Source: Leptospira noumeaensis
GTDB lineage: Bacteria; Spirochaetota; Leptospiria; Leptospirales; Leptospiraceae
Reading direction: 5' to 3'
Length of the DNA stretch: 64,000 nucleotides
NCBI RefSeq assembly: GCF_004770765.1
Contig: NZ_RQFK01000011.1
Location: 552,771-616,770 of the forward strand
Shown piece by piece: positions 56,649 to 64,000 of this stretch. Position 1 is the stretch's first letter, and every line of letters starts with the position of its first letter. The position numbers were made by a program, and so were the translations under genes. The notes beneath the pieces are model-generated. The model saw nothing but the letters and a program-made list of their open reading frames with translations. It was not told the DNA's origin and ran no database searches.

Positions 56649-57695
56649 ATGAATCAATTAACCGCATGGTCCAAATCAATCCAATTTACACTTGGACTAC
56701 AGAGCCAGGACGATTCCCTTCCTGATATCAAAGAAATCTTAATTCCAATCCGTAACGGTAATTTACGAACAGATTGTTACTTTCCGAAATCAAAATCTCT
56801 CGGTACGATTGTTACAATCAATGGTTTGGCTCCTTTGGGAAACAGAGACCCCAGGTTTATCATTGTCAACAAAAGCCTACAAAAGATTGGTTATACGGTC
56901 GTTAGCCCTTTTTATGATGAAATTTGTGACTATAAAATTTCCCTTCGCAATATAGAGGATATTAAAGACTCAATTTTATTTATCTCAAAACAAAAAGAAA
57001 TTTCACCCTCTGGAAAAGTTTCTATTTTTTCCCCTTCCTTTTCGGGATCACTTAGTCTGATTGCTGCCAGTGACAATCAAATTGCAGACAGGATTAATTG
57101 TATTTGTACAATAGGAGCTTATGCAAAAGTCGATGATATTATCGGAAATTTATTTGCTAACCAAAACTTAGATGAATATGGTCGGATGATTCTTTTACTT
57201 AACTTTCTCCCAATTTCCATTGGAAAAAATGAAAGTCTTTTTAAGGCCATCAAATTGACCATCTTAGATAATTATTACAAATCCAAAGATCTTTATTTAA
57301 AACCTCATTATCAAAAAATGAAAAATGCAGATCGATTGTTTTTTGATCAGCTAAAAAATGATCCAGAATTTAGAATCAAACATTGGAATGTAGTTCTAAA
57401 AAAAGGTGGGAAAAATCGTGAATTACTTACGGCATTATCGGTTACAAACCATATCTCCAATTTAAAATTACCAATTTTATTGATTCACGGTTTAAAAGAT
57501 GATGTTGTGCCTGCAACCGAGTCTGTCATATTACACAAAAGGTTAATCGCACAAGGTGTAGATAGTAAACTATGTGTGACCACTCTCATCTCCCATGGGG
57601 ATACTGGATTTAATCTAATGACCTTATTGGAGCTTCCGAAATTGATTTCATCTTTTTCTTTCTTTTTTTCAAAAGCCTTTGATCAGAAAAAATAA
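56649..57695 (+). CDS. Alpha/beta-hydrolase-fold protein
   Basis: The start is ATG 56649 (MNQLTAW, 348 residues); a TTG at 56631 is in frame but unlikely. Landmarks are GTIVTINGLAPLGNRDPR (oxyanion region), the nucleophile elbow in FSPSFSGSLSLIAA (Ser in SFSGS), the acid-site LLIHGLKDDVVPATES and the His in LISHGDTGF. So the Ser-Asp-His triad is likely complete. No signal peptide is visible. The substrate is unknown. No Shine-Dalgarno sequence is seen. Confidence 0.75.
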   Translation: MNQLTAWSKSIQFTLGLQSQDDSLPDIKEILIPIRNGNLRTDCYFPKSKSLGTIVTINGLAPLGNRDPRFIIVNKSLQKIGYTVVSPFYDEICDYKISLRNIEDIKDSILFISKQKEISPSGKVSIFSPSFSGSLSLIAASDNQIADRINCICTIGAYAKVDDIIGNLFANQNLDEYGRMILLLNFLPISIGKNESLFKAIKLTILDNYYKSKDLYLKPHYQKMKNADRLFFDQLKNDPEFRIKHWNVVLKKGGKNRELLTALSVTNHISNLKLPILLIHGLKDDVVPATESVILHKRLIAQGVDSKLCVTTLISHGDTGFNLMTLLELPKLISSFSFFFSKAFDQKK

Positions 57696-57779
57696 ATCCT
57701 ATTCCAAACACAGTTATATAGTCAACAGACACCTATTTGATAGAGGAGAATGATCATTTGTTCATTTCAAATGAGTTCA

Positions 57780-58721
57780 CTACCTCTTTCCTAAAATTTG
57801 AATTCGTTCTTGGTGACCAGGATATACAAATTTCAGTTGGTTTGTGTTTTCCAAACGTTTTAAATAATCCAAACTTTTTTGATTGAGTTTATGATCAGAA
57901 GTAAAAGTCCCTGGTGTTACTCCTTCTTTCCAACCCCACTGCGTATGGCAAGAATCTCCTAATACTAAATGAGCCCCATCTTTGGCTGGAATGAAAAATG
58001 CTAAACTTCCTGGCGTATGGCCCGGAACAGAAATCACATAAAAACTTTCATCGCCAAAAAAATCCAAAACACCGATCTCACTTGGTTCTTTACCAAAATC
58101 GAGTTGGAATAAATTTGGATTTTCTCCTAACAAACGATTTGTGGATCCTTGAACAAATAAGTTTATGAATTGTTTTTTAGTAACCTCACCTGGACCCACA
58201 TAAAAAGGCACAGACCGATCCAACTCATAAGCTCCGAGGGTATGATCTAAATGCAAATGAGTGAAAAAGATACCCTTTACATCTATTTTATTTTTACTCA
58301 AATAAACTTTGGTTGTTTCGTAGATTTTTAGTTTAGAAAAATGCAATTGAGATTCTACTATGGAATTGATAGGTATCTCATTCTTATCTTTGGTAAAAAT
58401 GTCACCCACTCCTGAATCGATCAGAAAAGTCCCATACTTCGGGTGTTTGATGAGATAAAAATAAATCGAAATAGGTTCTAAACGATCCTTTAAACCAGCA
58501 GCTTTTGCCTTAGGATTCTCCAAATCTAAAAGTCCTGCGAGTGAAGTTTCCCAATCCGCCGCTTTGATTACTTGGAATTCAATCCATGTTTTTGGTTTTG
58601 GAGAAAGGGGGATTTCTTCTGTAAGCTTCTCTGCCAAAAATGGTTTCACCTGATGAGAGGTTACCTGGCAAGTTAGGGTCAGAACAATAAGAAAGAAAGT
58701 GAATGCTAGGCGTTGGAACAC
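57780..58721 (-). CDS. Metallo-beta-lactamase-fold hydrolase lipoprotein
   Basis: This 313-residue protein has a signal peptide and lipobox-like LTLTC (Cys18). The metal site HxHxDH is THLHLDHTLG, followed by VPGHTPGSLAFF (third His), LVLGDSCHT (bridging Asp) and YPGHQ. The order fits the lactonase/AttM-like branch of the MBL superfamily. It may open lactones or another ester outside the cytoplasm. It converges with the alpha/beta-hydrolase gene. Confidence 0.85.
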   Translation of the reverse strand: MFQRLAFTFFLIVLTLTCQVTSHQVKPFLAEKLTEEIPLSPKPKTWIEFQVIKAADWETSLAGLLDLENPKAKAAGLKDRLEPISIYFYLIKHPKYGTFLIDSGVGDIFTKDKNEIPINSIVESQLHFSKLKIYETTKVYLSKNKIDVKGIFFTHLHLDHTLGAYELDRSVPFYVGPGEVTKKQFINLFVQGSTNRLLGENPNLFQLDFGKEPSEIGVLDFFGDESFYVISVPGHTPGSLAFFIPAKDGAHLVLGDSCHTQWGWKEGVTPGTFTSDHKLNQKSLDYLKRLENTNQLKFVYPGHQERIQILGKR

Positions 58722-58880
58722 AGTATACCTCCGTCAGCCAAAATCCCAAGATAAAAATTCCCAATGGATTGATCCATCACTTTAGATCTCTCGGGGAATT
58801 ACTCCCAGGCACAGCCAGAGTTGCTGCCCCATTATCACCTAATATAAATAAAATATTTGAGAACCAATTCCAAAAAGAAA

Positions 58881-58901
58881 AACCCCGCCAAAGGCGAGGT
58901 T
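58881..58901 (-). terminator. Terminator of outer-membrane protein gene
   Basis: On the minus strand the arms AACCTCGCC and GGCGGGGTT (one mismatch) surround a three-base loop and are followed by more T. It lies 67 bp after the stop of the gene at 58969. The outer stem resembles the rrs terminators at 61758 and 63828. Confidence 0.8.
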
Positions 58902-58968
58902 CTTAAATTCCTGTGTGAAGAAAGCATTTTGTTTCCGATCCACAAAGGATATATTAAACTAAATAATT

Positions 58969-60078
58969 TTAAAATCGGTAAGAAACTTCAAATCCAATCT
59001 GTCTACGAATGTCTTTGTTCTCAGGAAAAGGGCCAAATCCCGGCTGACTTCCCAATATAAAAGGTAAAAAATTGATACTGCTTGATGATCCACCCAATAG
59101 GGTTAAGATATTTCCGGCTTCTTTTACCTTGCTATCTACCACTCGATGGGTCGCTTCCGTATGTGAATAATTTAATCCAAAACTTACGTTTTCAGAAATA
59201 TTGAATCTGTATCCAATACTGATTCGACTTCCAACTAACTCTGAATCCACTTTTCCTTTGATTTTGTTTTCAAAAGGAAACGCTATTGTAGGTGTAAGCA
59301 CGAACAATGAAGAAGTTTTATTTTCGTAATTTCCACTATTGGCAACACTTTTGAGATATTCATATCCGAGACTGATGTTATGTCCTTCTGCGATTTTTAA
59401 GTTATATCCTAAACCTAAGATGGCATTTAGATAAGCTTCATTATAAGTAAGTTTTTCAATGGAACTTGCTCCTGCACCACTGGAAAAAGCTGTTGTCCCA
59501 TTCGTAGTTGTGGAAGAGTTAGTAAAATAATATGGAGATTTTGATTTCACTTCGTTTCCATAAATTTCACCGCCAAGTCTGAGTGCTAATCCTTCTAAGA
59601 ATTTATTCCCAGAGTCATGAAATATATATATATTCTCAGCAAGTTTGATATTTGCAGTTTGCAGACGGTTAGAGGTAAATTCACTAGCGACAAAACTTTC
59701 AGATCCGATTGTCACTGCGGAAGAACCAGAACCAAGCCGAGCTGTTGAGTTACTGTAATCACCGGAAAAAATAGAATCTGCAAACAGGGTAGCAAATGAA
59801 ATGCCGAAGTCAGTCCCTAAAAGACCACTGTGACGAGCGTTGATTCCAAATTCAACTCCCTTCCCTTTAAATTTATTGGTGGCTGGAATGCTAAAACTTG
59901 TGGTTCCACCTACCAAACGATTGACGATTAAAGAATTTTGCATTGTCAATCCGTTCTTTAATGTAGCGGAATCCACGGTTAAGTCAACGCCTCGGAGATA
60001 AATGACCTTCTCCTTACCTACTTCCGCATATATCGCAATATTCGCTATCACCAATATAAATAATATTAACTTTTTCAT
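58969..60078 (-). CDS. Outer-membrane beta-barrel protein
   Basis: This 369-residue protein has a signal peptide (residues 1-18, MKKLILFILVIANIAIYA) and ends in Phe after Arg (FEVSYRF), the beta-barrel C-terminal signal. The body alternates short beta strands with Ser/Thr/Gly-rich loops. YNLKIAEGHNISLGYEYLKS and SISYR-type turns suggest an FadL-like or other transport barrel, but the family is not certain. It has its own terminator, so it is a single-gene transcript. Confidence 0.65.
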   Translation of the reverse strand: MKKLILFILVIANIAIYAEVGKEKVIYLRGVDLTVDSATLKNGLTMQNSLIVNRLVGGTTSFSIPATNKFKGKGVEFGINARHSGLLGTDFGISFATLFADSIFSGDYSNSTARLGSGSSAVTIGSESFVASEFTSNRLQTANIKLAENIYIFHDSGNKFLEGLALRLGGEIYGNEVKSKSPYYFTNSSTTTNGTTAFSSGAGASSIEKLTYNEAYLNAILGLGYNLKIAEGHNISLGYEYLKSVANSGNYENKTSSLFVLTPTIAFPFENKIKGKVDSELVGSRISIGYRFNISENVSFGLNYSHTEATHRVVDSKVKEAGNILTLLGGSSSSINFLPFILGSQPGFGPFPENKDIRRQIGFEVSYRF

Positions 60079-60492
60079 ATATTCTAATTACCCACTGATT
60101 TTTATAGCAAACTATTTTTAAATAGTAACGATTGTCAAATGATTTAAGCCTAACAAAAATAAATTATAAAAATTTAACGACTCTTAAGCTAAAAAAACAA
60201 CAATTGTTCGTTAGTTTTTGAGTGTTCTAATTCTAGCGGAATCGCCAAAGCCAAAAGAATAGAAAGCCTCAAACCAGGAGCGTTATTTGCGAAAAGTGAA
60301 CTAATTCAAAATAAAATAGGGAAATAAGGGAATTTCGTTTTCAATCAGTTTGGATGTGGTATAGGGGAAATTCGCACATCCCACGAGCCACACCCCTCCA
60401 CCCTAACTCGGGCGGGGGATTTTAGATTCGCAACCACATTATGTCGCATTATTCAAGATCACAATCCTTCCCTCTTTTAACCCGCGCCTCCA
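60079..60492. other. Intergenic region with repeat copy R1
   Basis: The left 170 bp probably hold the promoter of the outer-membrane protein gene and nothing else recognisable. The right part contains repeat R1 (60358-60449). No reading frame with support is present. Confidence 0.6.
60358..60449. repeat. Direct repeat R1 with GC-rich hairpin
   Basis: This 92-base unit recurs at 61642-61733 in the same orientation with about four of five bases conserved. Both copies start GGTATAGG, share CCACGAGCCAC and a hairpin CCCCTCC-(11)-GGxGGGG, and end near ATTATGTC. R1 and R2 flank the membrane-protein gene at 60493. Its GC content stands out from the AT-rich surroundings. Confidence 0.75.
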
Positions 60493-61506
60493 ATGAATCG
60501 TTTCATTATTTGCGAAATTTTCCCAAAAAATGAATTGGCTTCATTTATAATCGACGCCGAGAGTCATTCAGGCCAGAGTTTTTTAATCATGTATAGCGAA
60601 CAGGGCCTGAATCTCACGTTACTCATTTGGAATAGCTCCATTGCCATTCTAGTGGTAGCATTTGTTTGTTACCTGGCAAGTTTTCGCCAAACCATTCTTT
60701 TGATGTTGGTCATGGCATTTGCACTGTTAGCTGGCATTCAATTTATCTTTGACCCTCATCATAACCTGATTGAAATCTTGAGTTTTATCAAGTTTATGCT
60801 GCTTCTCCCCTTTGGCTTAGGAGCAGTCCTCATCTTTGCTAGTTTTTCCGAAGACAAACAACAAAGGTTCCTGCTTTGGTTTTCCCGTTATATCAACTTT
60901 GCCGTGGTGGCCAATATCTTCGCTATGGTTTTCGCACCCGACGGCGACACTTACCGCGGATACTTGAGTCGCGTTGTATGTCTTGTCCTCCTCATTTGGT
61001 TGTTCCAAGAAATGGCAAAAGAACGGTTCCAGACAACAAAGTTTGACCGTAAATTTTTTATCTTTCGGTCCTCACCTTTAAAATGGATTTATTGTCACGC
61101 TGCTTATCGCATCGCACTTTTATCACTACCAACCTTTAATAGTATACAATACTTGCTTCTGGAACCATTGAGTCTTCTCGTTATGGTCGTCCTCCATCGT
61201 TTGCATAAAAAGCGCTATCCTCTCCATTATTATTTTGGTTTTGCGGACACAATCGTTGTCACAACCTTAACCCTGCTGGCTCGGTATCCGATCCTACCAC
61301 CATTTGAAATCAAAGGTTATTATATAACCAATCTACAAAAATATCAGTGGGATATGATATTCCTTCCGATCCAACTTGCTGTCATCGGATTTGCAATCAG
61401 GGCGATATTTAAAAACACAACCCGACCACAAGCAAACACACTAACCACATTAAAAACGCCGCATGTTCCTTACGAGGATGCTAAATTAACAATGACTAAA
61501 GATTGA
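60493..61506 (+). CDS. Polytopic membrane protein of unknown function
   Basis: This 337-residue protein (337 if starting at 60493; 305 if starting at ATG 60589) has about seven or eight membrane helices from residue 40 onward, for example LTLLIWNSSIAILVVAFVCY and FADTIVVTTLTLLARYPIL. No known family is recognised. Its base use is somewhat richer in G and C than its neighbours. It sits between direct repeats R1 and R2 and has no clear ribosome site, which suggests acquired DNA; this is inference. Confidence 0.6.
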   Translation: MNRFIICEIFPKNELASFIIDAESHSGQSFLIMYSEQGLNLTLLIWNSSIAILVVAFVCYLASFRQTILLMLVMAFALLAGIQFIFDPHHNLIEILSFIKFMLLLPFGLGAVLIFASFSEDKQQRFLLWFSRYINFAVVANIFAMVFAPDGDTYRGYLSRVVCLVLLIWLFQEMAKERFQTTKFDRKFFIFRSSPLKWIYCHAAYRIALLSLPTFNSIQYLLLEPLSLLVMVVLHRLHKKRYPLHYYFGFADTIVVTTLTLLARYPILPPFEIKGYYITNLQKYQWDMIFLPIQLAVIGFAIRAIFKNTTRPQANTLTTLKTPHVPYEDAKLTMTKD

Positions 61507-61641
61507 AATTATCCGATCCAACCATCCTTTAACTTTAAATAGGTTAGTATTGGTATAAGTTTGATGACTTTCCAAAAGGTGAAAACTTTTAGAATAAAAA
61601 ACTGTATTTTGGAAACAAGATTGTCGGTTAAGGAGAATTAA

Positions 61642-61733
61642 GGTATAGGAGAAATTTGCACCTTCCCACGAGCCACTCCCCTCCACCCTAACTCGGGAGG
61701 GGTTTGTGGACTCACAGCCGTATTATGTCCCAT
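61642..61733. repeat. Direct repeat R2 with GC-rich hairpin
   Basis: The second copy of R1. The hairpin is perfect here: CCCCTCC at 61678-61684 and GGAGGGG at 61696-61702. It ends only about 10 bases before the start of homology to the region after the rrs gene. Confidence 0.75.
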
Positions 61734-61757
61734 CCCAACCACCCATCTTTACATAAA

Positions 61758-61780
61758 AACCCCGCTAAACTAGCGAGGTT
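61758..61780 (-). terminator. Duplicate of rrs terminator
   Basis: The arms AACCTCGCTA and TAGCGGGGTT (minus strand, one mismatch) with a three-base loop are followed by T. It is nearly the same as the rrs terminator at 63828 and lies in the same place relative to the decayed 16S end. Confidence 0.75.
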
Positions 61781-61884
61781 TGTCAGTGAACAATGGTTAA
61801 TGTTTTAGTATTTATGACTTAACTTTTACAATATACACCGTAGCGTGACGACAATTCTAGCAAAGGTAGTTGGTTTCCTTTACA

Positions 61885-61970
61885 AAAGGAGGTGATCGAG
61901 TCGCGATTTTTAAGTTATAACTAGAATATTTTCTTACGGAAAATATTCTGTGGTTACCTTGTTAAAACCT
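61885..61970 (-). pseudogene. Decayed copy of 16S rRNA 3' end
   Basis: On the minus strand it contains AACAAGGTAACC and, further on, GATCACCTCCTTT, the two landmarks of the 16S 3' end, but the helix-45 part between them is replaced by AT-rich sequence with a perfect hairpin (AGAATATTTTC and its complement). The downstream flank (61745-61885) matches that of the true rrs at 63815-63955 with only scattered differences. No further 16S sequence is seen at higher coordinates, so this is a fragment. Confidence 0.7.
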
Positions 61971-62114
61971 AACACTAACAAGAGTTTCACTTTAAAAGCG
62001 CCTCCCCCATTCGTTATGCGGGGATAATGGGCGAGCCCCCAAACCAACTTAGCTATTTCAAAATGAATTATTAATATAGAAAAAATTGATCTATTATTTG
62101 GGGTCGGGCTATTC

Positions 62115-62150
62115 AGGGCTTCGGTCGCAAAGCGACCGCTAACGCGCCCT
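62115..62150. repeat. GC-rich nested hairpin, possible mobile-repeat remnant
   Basis: Arms CGGTCGC and GCGACCG surround AAA, with outer arms AGGGC and GCCCT. The GC-rich block stands out in AT-rich surroundings and may be part of a dispersed repeat. Confidence 0.5.
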
Positions 62151-62518
62151 TTCTATCCCTCTCCCATTCTTCTGTAAACTTCGTAACTCAGGGCCAATTT
62201 CAAATTCTTAATAATTATGGATTTTTTGATTTTATCATAAAAATATATTCTATTATAATTCGACTTGATTTAATTTTACGTATCTTCTTTTAGAATTGAG
62301 AGATAGAAATTGTAAAATATTGACTATAAGAAATCCACGATTAGGTTCCCTTACAAGTCTATCGAGAAACTCATACTAAATTTCTAGCTGATGAAACTTT
62401 AACAAAATACTCTTTTCCCATTTTTTCTGTAACTGGGGACAAACATCAGAATATTACCTCACAGGTAATCGACTGACCTTTATATCAGCATATAATGAAA
62501 CTCTATGGAGAACAGTAT

Positions 62519-62911
62519 ATGAACCAATATTCCCTCTTAAAAAACACCTTCTTAATCAATGGATTTCTGTCTGCAATGACAGGACTTATTTGTTTGTTTC
62601 TTTCCGATTATCTATCCACACTATTCGGAAATATTTCGAGCTTGTATCTGGAAGTAATTGGAGGAGGACTTGTCGTTTTCGGAAGTTTTGTATTTTTTAT
62701 AGGAAAAAAGGAAAAGCCGAATCTTATGATTGCGCATATCATTTTTTATTTGGATGTAGTTTGGGTTTTGGGAACGACGGGACTTCTCGCATTGTTTTTT
62801 GAAAGTATCCACATTCGAGGATTCGCATTCGCTACCGCAGTCGGACTAGCGGTATTGGGGTTTGCAATTTTTGAATTCAAAGGGATAAAAAAGATAGAAA
62901 CTAAAAAATAA
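62519..62911 (+). CDS. Small four-helix membrane protein
   Basis: The start is ATG 62519, with GGAG about 15 bases before it; an ATG at 62495 is also in frame. The 130-residue product has four membrane helices (for instance LINGFLSAMTGLICLFLSDYL; LEVIGGGLVVFGSFVFFI; FATAVGLAVLGFAIFEF). No family is recognised. It converges with the MmyB-like regulator gene, 7 bp apart. Confidence 0.65.
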   Translation: MNQYSLLKNTFLINGFLSAMTGLICLFLSDYLSTLFGNISSLYLEVIGGGLVVFGSFVFFIGKKEKPNLMIAHIIFYLDVVWVLGTTGLLALFFESIHIRGFAFATAVGLAVLGFAIFEFKGIKKIETKK

Positions 62912-62918
62912 TACGTAT

Positions 62919-63704
62919 TTAATTTCCTATGGCAGATGCGAGATGAGACATCGTTTCCGCTGTTTCTTTGTTATTCGGGAAAAAAGTTTCAATCTTTAAT
63001 TCTTGTAATCCGACGTCCAAAGGAGTTCCAAACGAGGAAATCACCGATAAAAAAGACAAAACCTTTCCTTCAAAGGAAACATCAATGCTGATGAGTGGTA
63101 AATTTTCTTTAGGAACAAACTCAATTTGATCTTGGGGTAAAAAAGAGGTAATCTTTTGATACAACTCGAAATTTTCCTTTTTGCCAAGTCTTGCTTCCTG
63201 TCGCAATCTTCCCAATAAATAAGCGGAAACTTCTTCCCAGTTGATCAAATACTTTCTGAAACCGTCAGGGTGAAAAATCAATTCCATAAGATTTTGACCA
63301 ATCGTAAACGATCCAGGAAATAAATGAGAGAACAGAAGTCCCGCAGAATGATTCATTCTAAGTACTTTCCAACTTGAATTGATTAGAATTGCTGGATAAG
63401 GTTCTTGTTGTTTCAGAATGAAATGAATGGCATCTGAAACTGATTTCATTGAAGGATCGTCAATTTTCTGATCAGAATAAGATGGAGAAAGACCAGCACC
63501 TAACATTAATAAATTTCTTTCACGGAATGGAATGTCCAATACATCCGAAAGTCGATGAATCATTTCTTTGCTAGGATTTGCCCTTCCGGTTTCCAGAAAG
63601 CTGATGTGTTTGCTTGAAATTTCCGCATCCAAAGCCAATTCCAGTTGGCTTTTTTTACGAAGTTTTCTCCATTCCCTTAATTGGTCACCGAATCCGTTTT
63701 TCAT
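62919..63704 (-). CDS. XRE-family regulator with MmyB-like ligand-binding domain
   Basis: The start is set at ATG 63704 (261 residues) because the product then begins MKNGFGDQLREWRKLRKKSQ, as usual for the family; an ATG at 63806 would add 34 residues. The helix-turn-helix is SQLELALDAEISSKHISFLETGRANPS. The MmyB-like domain (about 95-260) shows PYPAILINSSWKVLRMNHSAG. Such regulators control small metabolic or detoxification genes nearby, perhaps the convergent gene at 62519. Confidence 0.8.
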   Translation of the reverse strand: MKNGFGDQLREWRKLRKKSQLELALDAEISSKHISFLETGRANPSKEMIHRLSDVLDIPFRERNLLMLGAGLSPSYSDQKIDDPSMKSVSDAIHFILKQQEPYPAILINSSWKVLRMNHSAGLLFSHLFPGSFTIGQNLMELIFHPDGFRKYLINWEEVSAYLLGRLRQEARLGKKENFELYQKITSFLPQDQIEFVPKENLPLISIDVSFEGKVLSFLSVISSFGTPLDVGLQELKIETFFPNNKETAETMSHLASAIGN

Positions 63705-63827
63705 CTGGAATCCATTATCATGAGAATCATTAATTTCATCAAGACCACTACCAATGTAAAAAGTAAGTTTTTCAAAAATGAACTCACTCATATAGGCAGA
63801 ATACAAAACCGTATCTTTACATAAAAA

Positions 63828-63850
63828 AACCCCGCTAAACTAGCGAGGTT
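63828..63850 (-). terminator. Terminator of rrs
   Basis: On the minus strand the arms AACCTCGCTA and TAGCGGGGTT (one mismatch) with a three-base loop are followed by seven T. It lies about 105 bases after the mature 16S end. Confidence 0.85.
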
Positions 63851-63953
63851 TCAAAGTAACAATGGTTAAAGAATTTAGTCTTTAAGACTAACTTTTACAA
63901 TATACAACGTAGCGTGACGACAATCCTAACGAAAGGTAATTGGTTTCCTTTAT

Positions 63954-64000
<47 letters not shown>

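Larger units (their letters stand above)
61507..62518. other. Long non-coding stretch with repeat R2 and rrs-like remnant
   Basis: No supported gene is found in this 1 kb. It holds R2 (61642-61733), a terminator (61758-61780), a decayed 16S 3'-end copy (61885-61970), a GC-rich imperfect inverted repeat (62002-62035), and a hairpin (62115-62150). The rest (62160-62500) is AT-rich. Confidence 0.7.

Noticed and set aside
61486..61686. 66-codon minus-strand frame near R2
   Set aside because: It runs through the repeat, has no ribosome site and no family-like features.
60358..62150. Integron attC sites formed by the GC-rich repeats
   Set aside because: The expected paired core sites (RYYYAAC and GTTRRRY) at a suitable distance were not found, and there is no integrase in the window.

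Overview
The window looks like chromosomal DNA of a Leptospira species, most likely a saprophytic or low-virulence one. It is AT-rich and dense with spirochaetal-style lipoproteins and outer-membrane beta-barrels. It carries a complete kdp potassium system and ends in the 3' end of a 16S rRNA gene that is not followed by 23S, as expected for Leptospira, whose rRNA genes are unlinked. Several gene products (a DUF1577/PilZ-like protein, imelysin lipoproteins, a vitamin-K-carboxylase-like HTTM protein) are typical of the genus. The genus call is inference; no database search was possible.

Layout. 1-3993: a large alpha-2-macroglobulin-like protein, cut by the window edge. 4.2-13.1 kb: kdpABCDE plus a porin, all on the minus strand. 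13.2-16.6 kb: a tight three-gene operon of unknown function. 16.7-25.5 kb: housekeeping and signalling genes (rsmE, a LolA-like protein, guaB of the eukaryote-like type, a PilZ-like protein, a B12-binding radical SAM enzyme, an EAL phosphodiesterase, a 54-residue lipoprotein and tmk). 25.5-31.1 kb: a zinc-uptake operon (lipoprotein, porin, ZnuA, ZnuC, ZnuB, methyltransferase). 31.1-35.5 kb: an amidohydrolase, an acyl-CoA dehydrogenase and an MCP-like protein. 35.6-37.5 kb: a COG0523 zinc GTPase coupled to a thiol-peroxidase-like protein. 37.6-41.4 kb: a HEAT-repeat lipoprotein, an anchored protein and a GDSL-like hydrolase. 41.6-49.3 kb: an iron-type operon (imelysin, di-haem protein, second imelysin, carboxylase-like HTTM protein, TonB receptor). 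49.4-60.1 kb: lipoproteins with beta-propeller-like repeats, an AraC regulator with a small monooxygenase, an SH3 protein, hydrolases and an outer-membrane barrel. 60.1-64.0 kb: a mosaic stretch with direct repeats, a decayed second copy of the 16S 3' end, two small gene units and the true rrs 3' end.

The most useful regulatory reading is that the same palindrome, TGCAA-N5-TTGCA, lies before the zinc-uptake operon and occurs twice before the COG0523 GTPase gene. This points to a Zur-type regulon visible inside one window. A different palindrome resembling a Fur box lies just before the imelysin operon. Together the two loci form a metal-homeostasis block of about 23 kb. The right end (60.3-64 kb) looks like a site of repeated insertion or recombination next to rrs.
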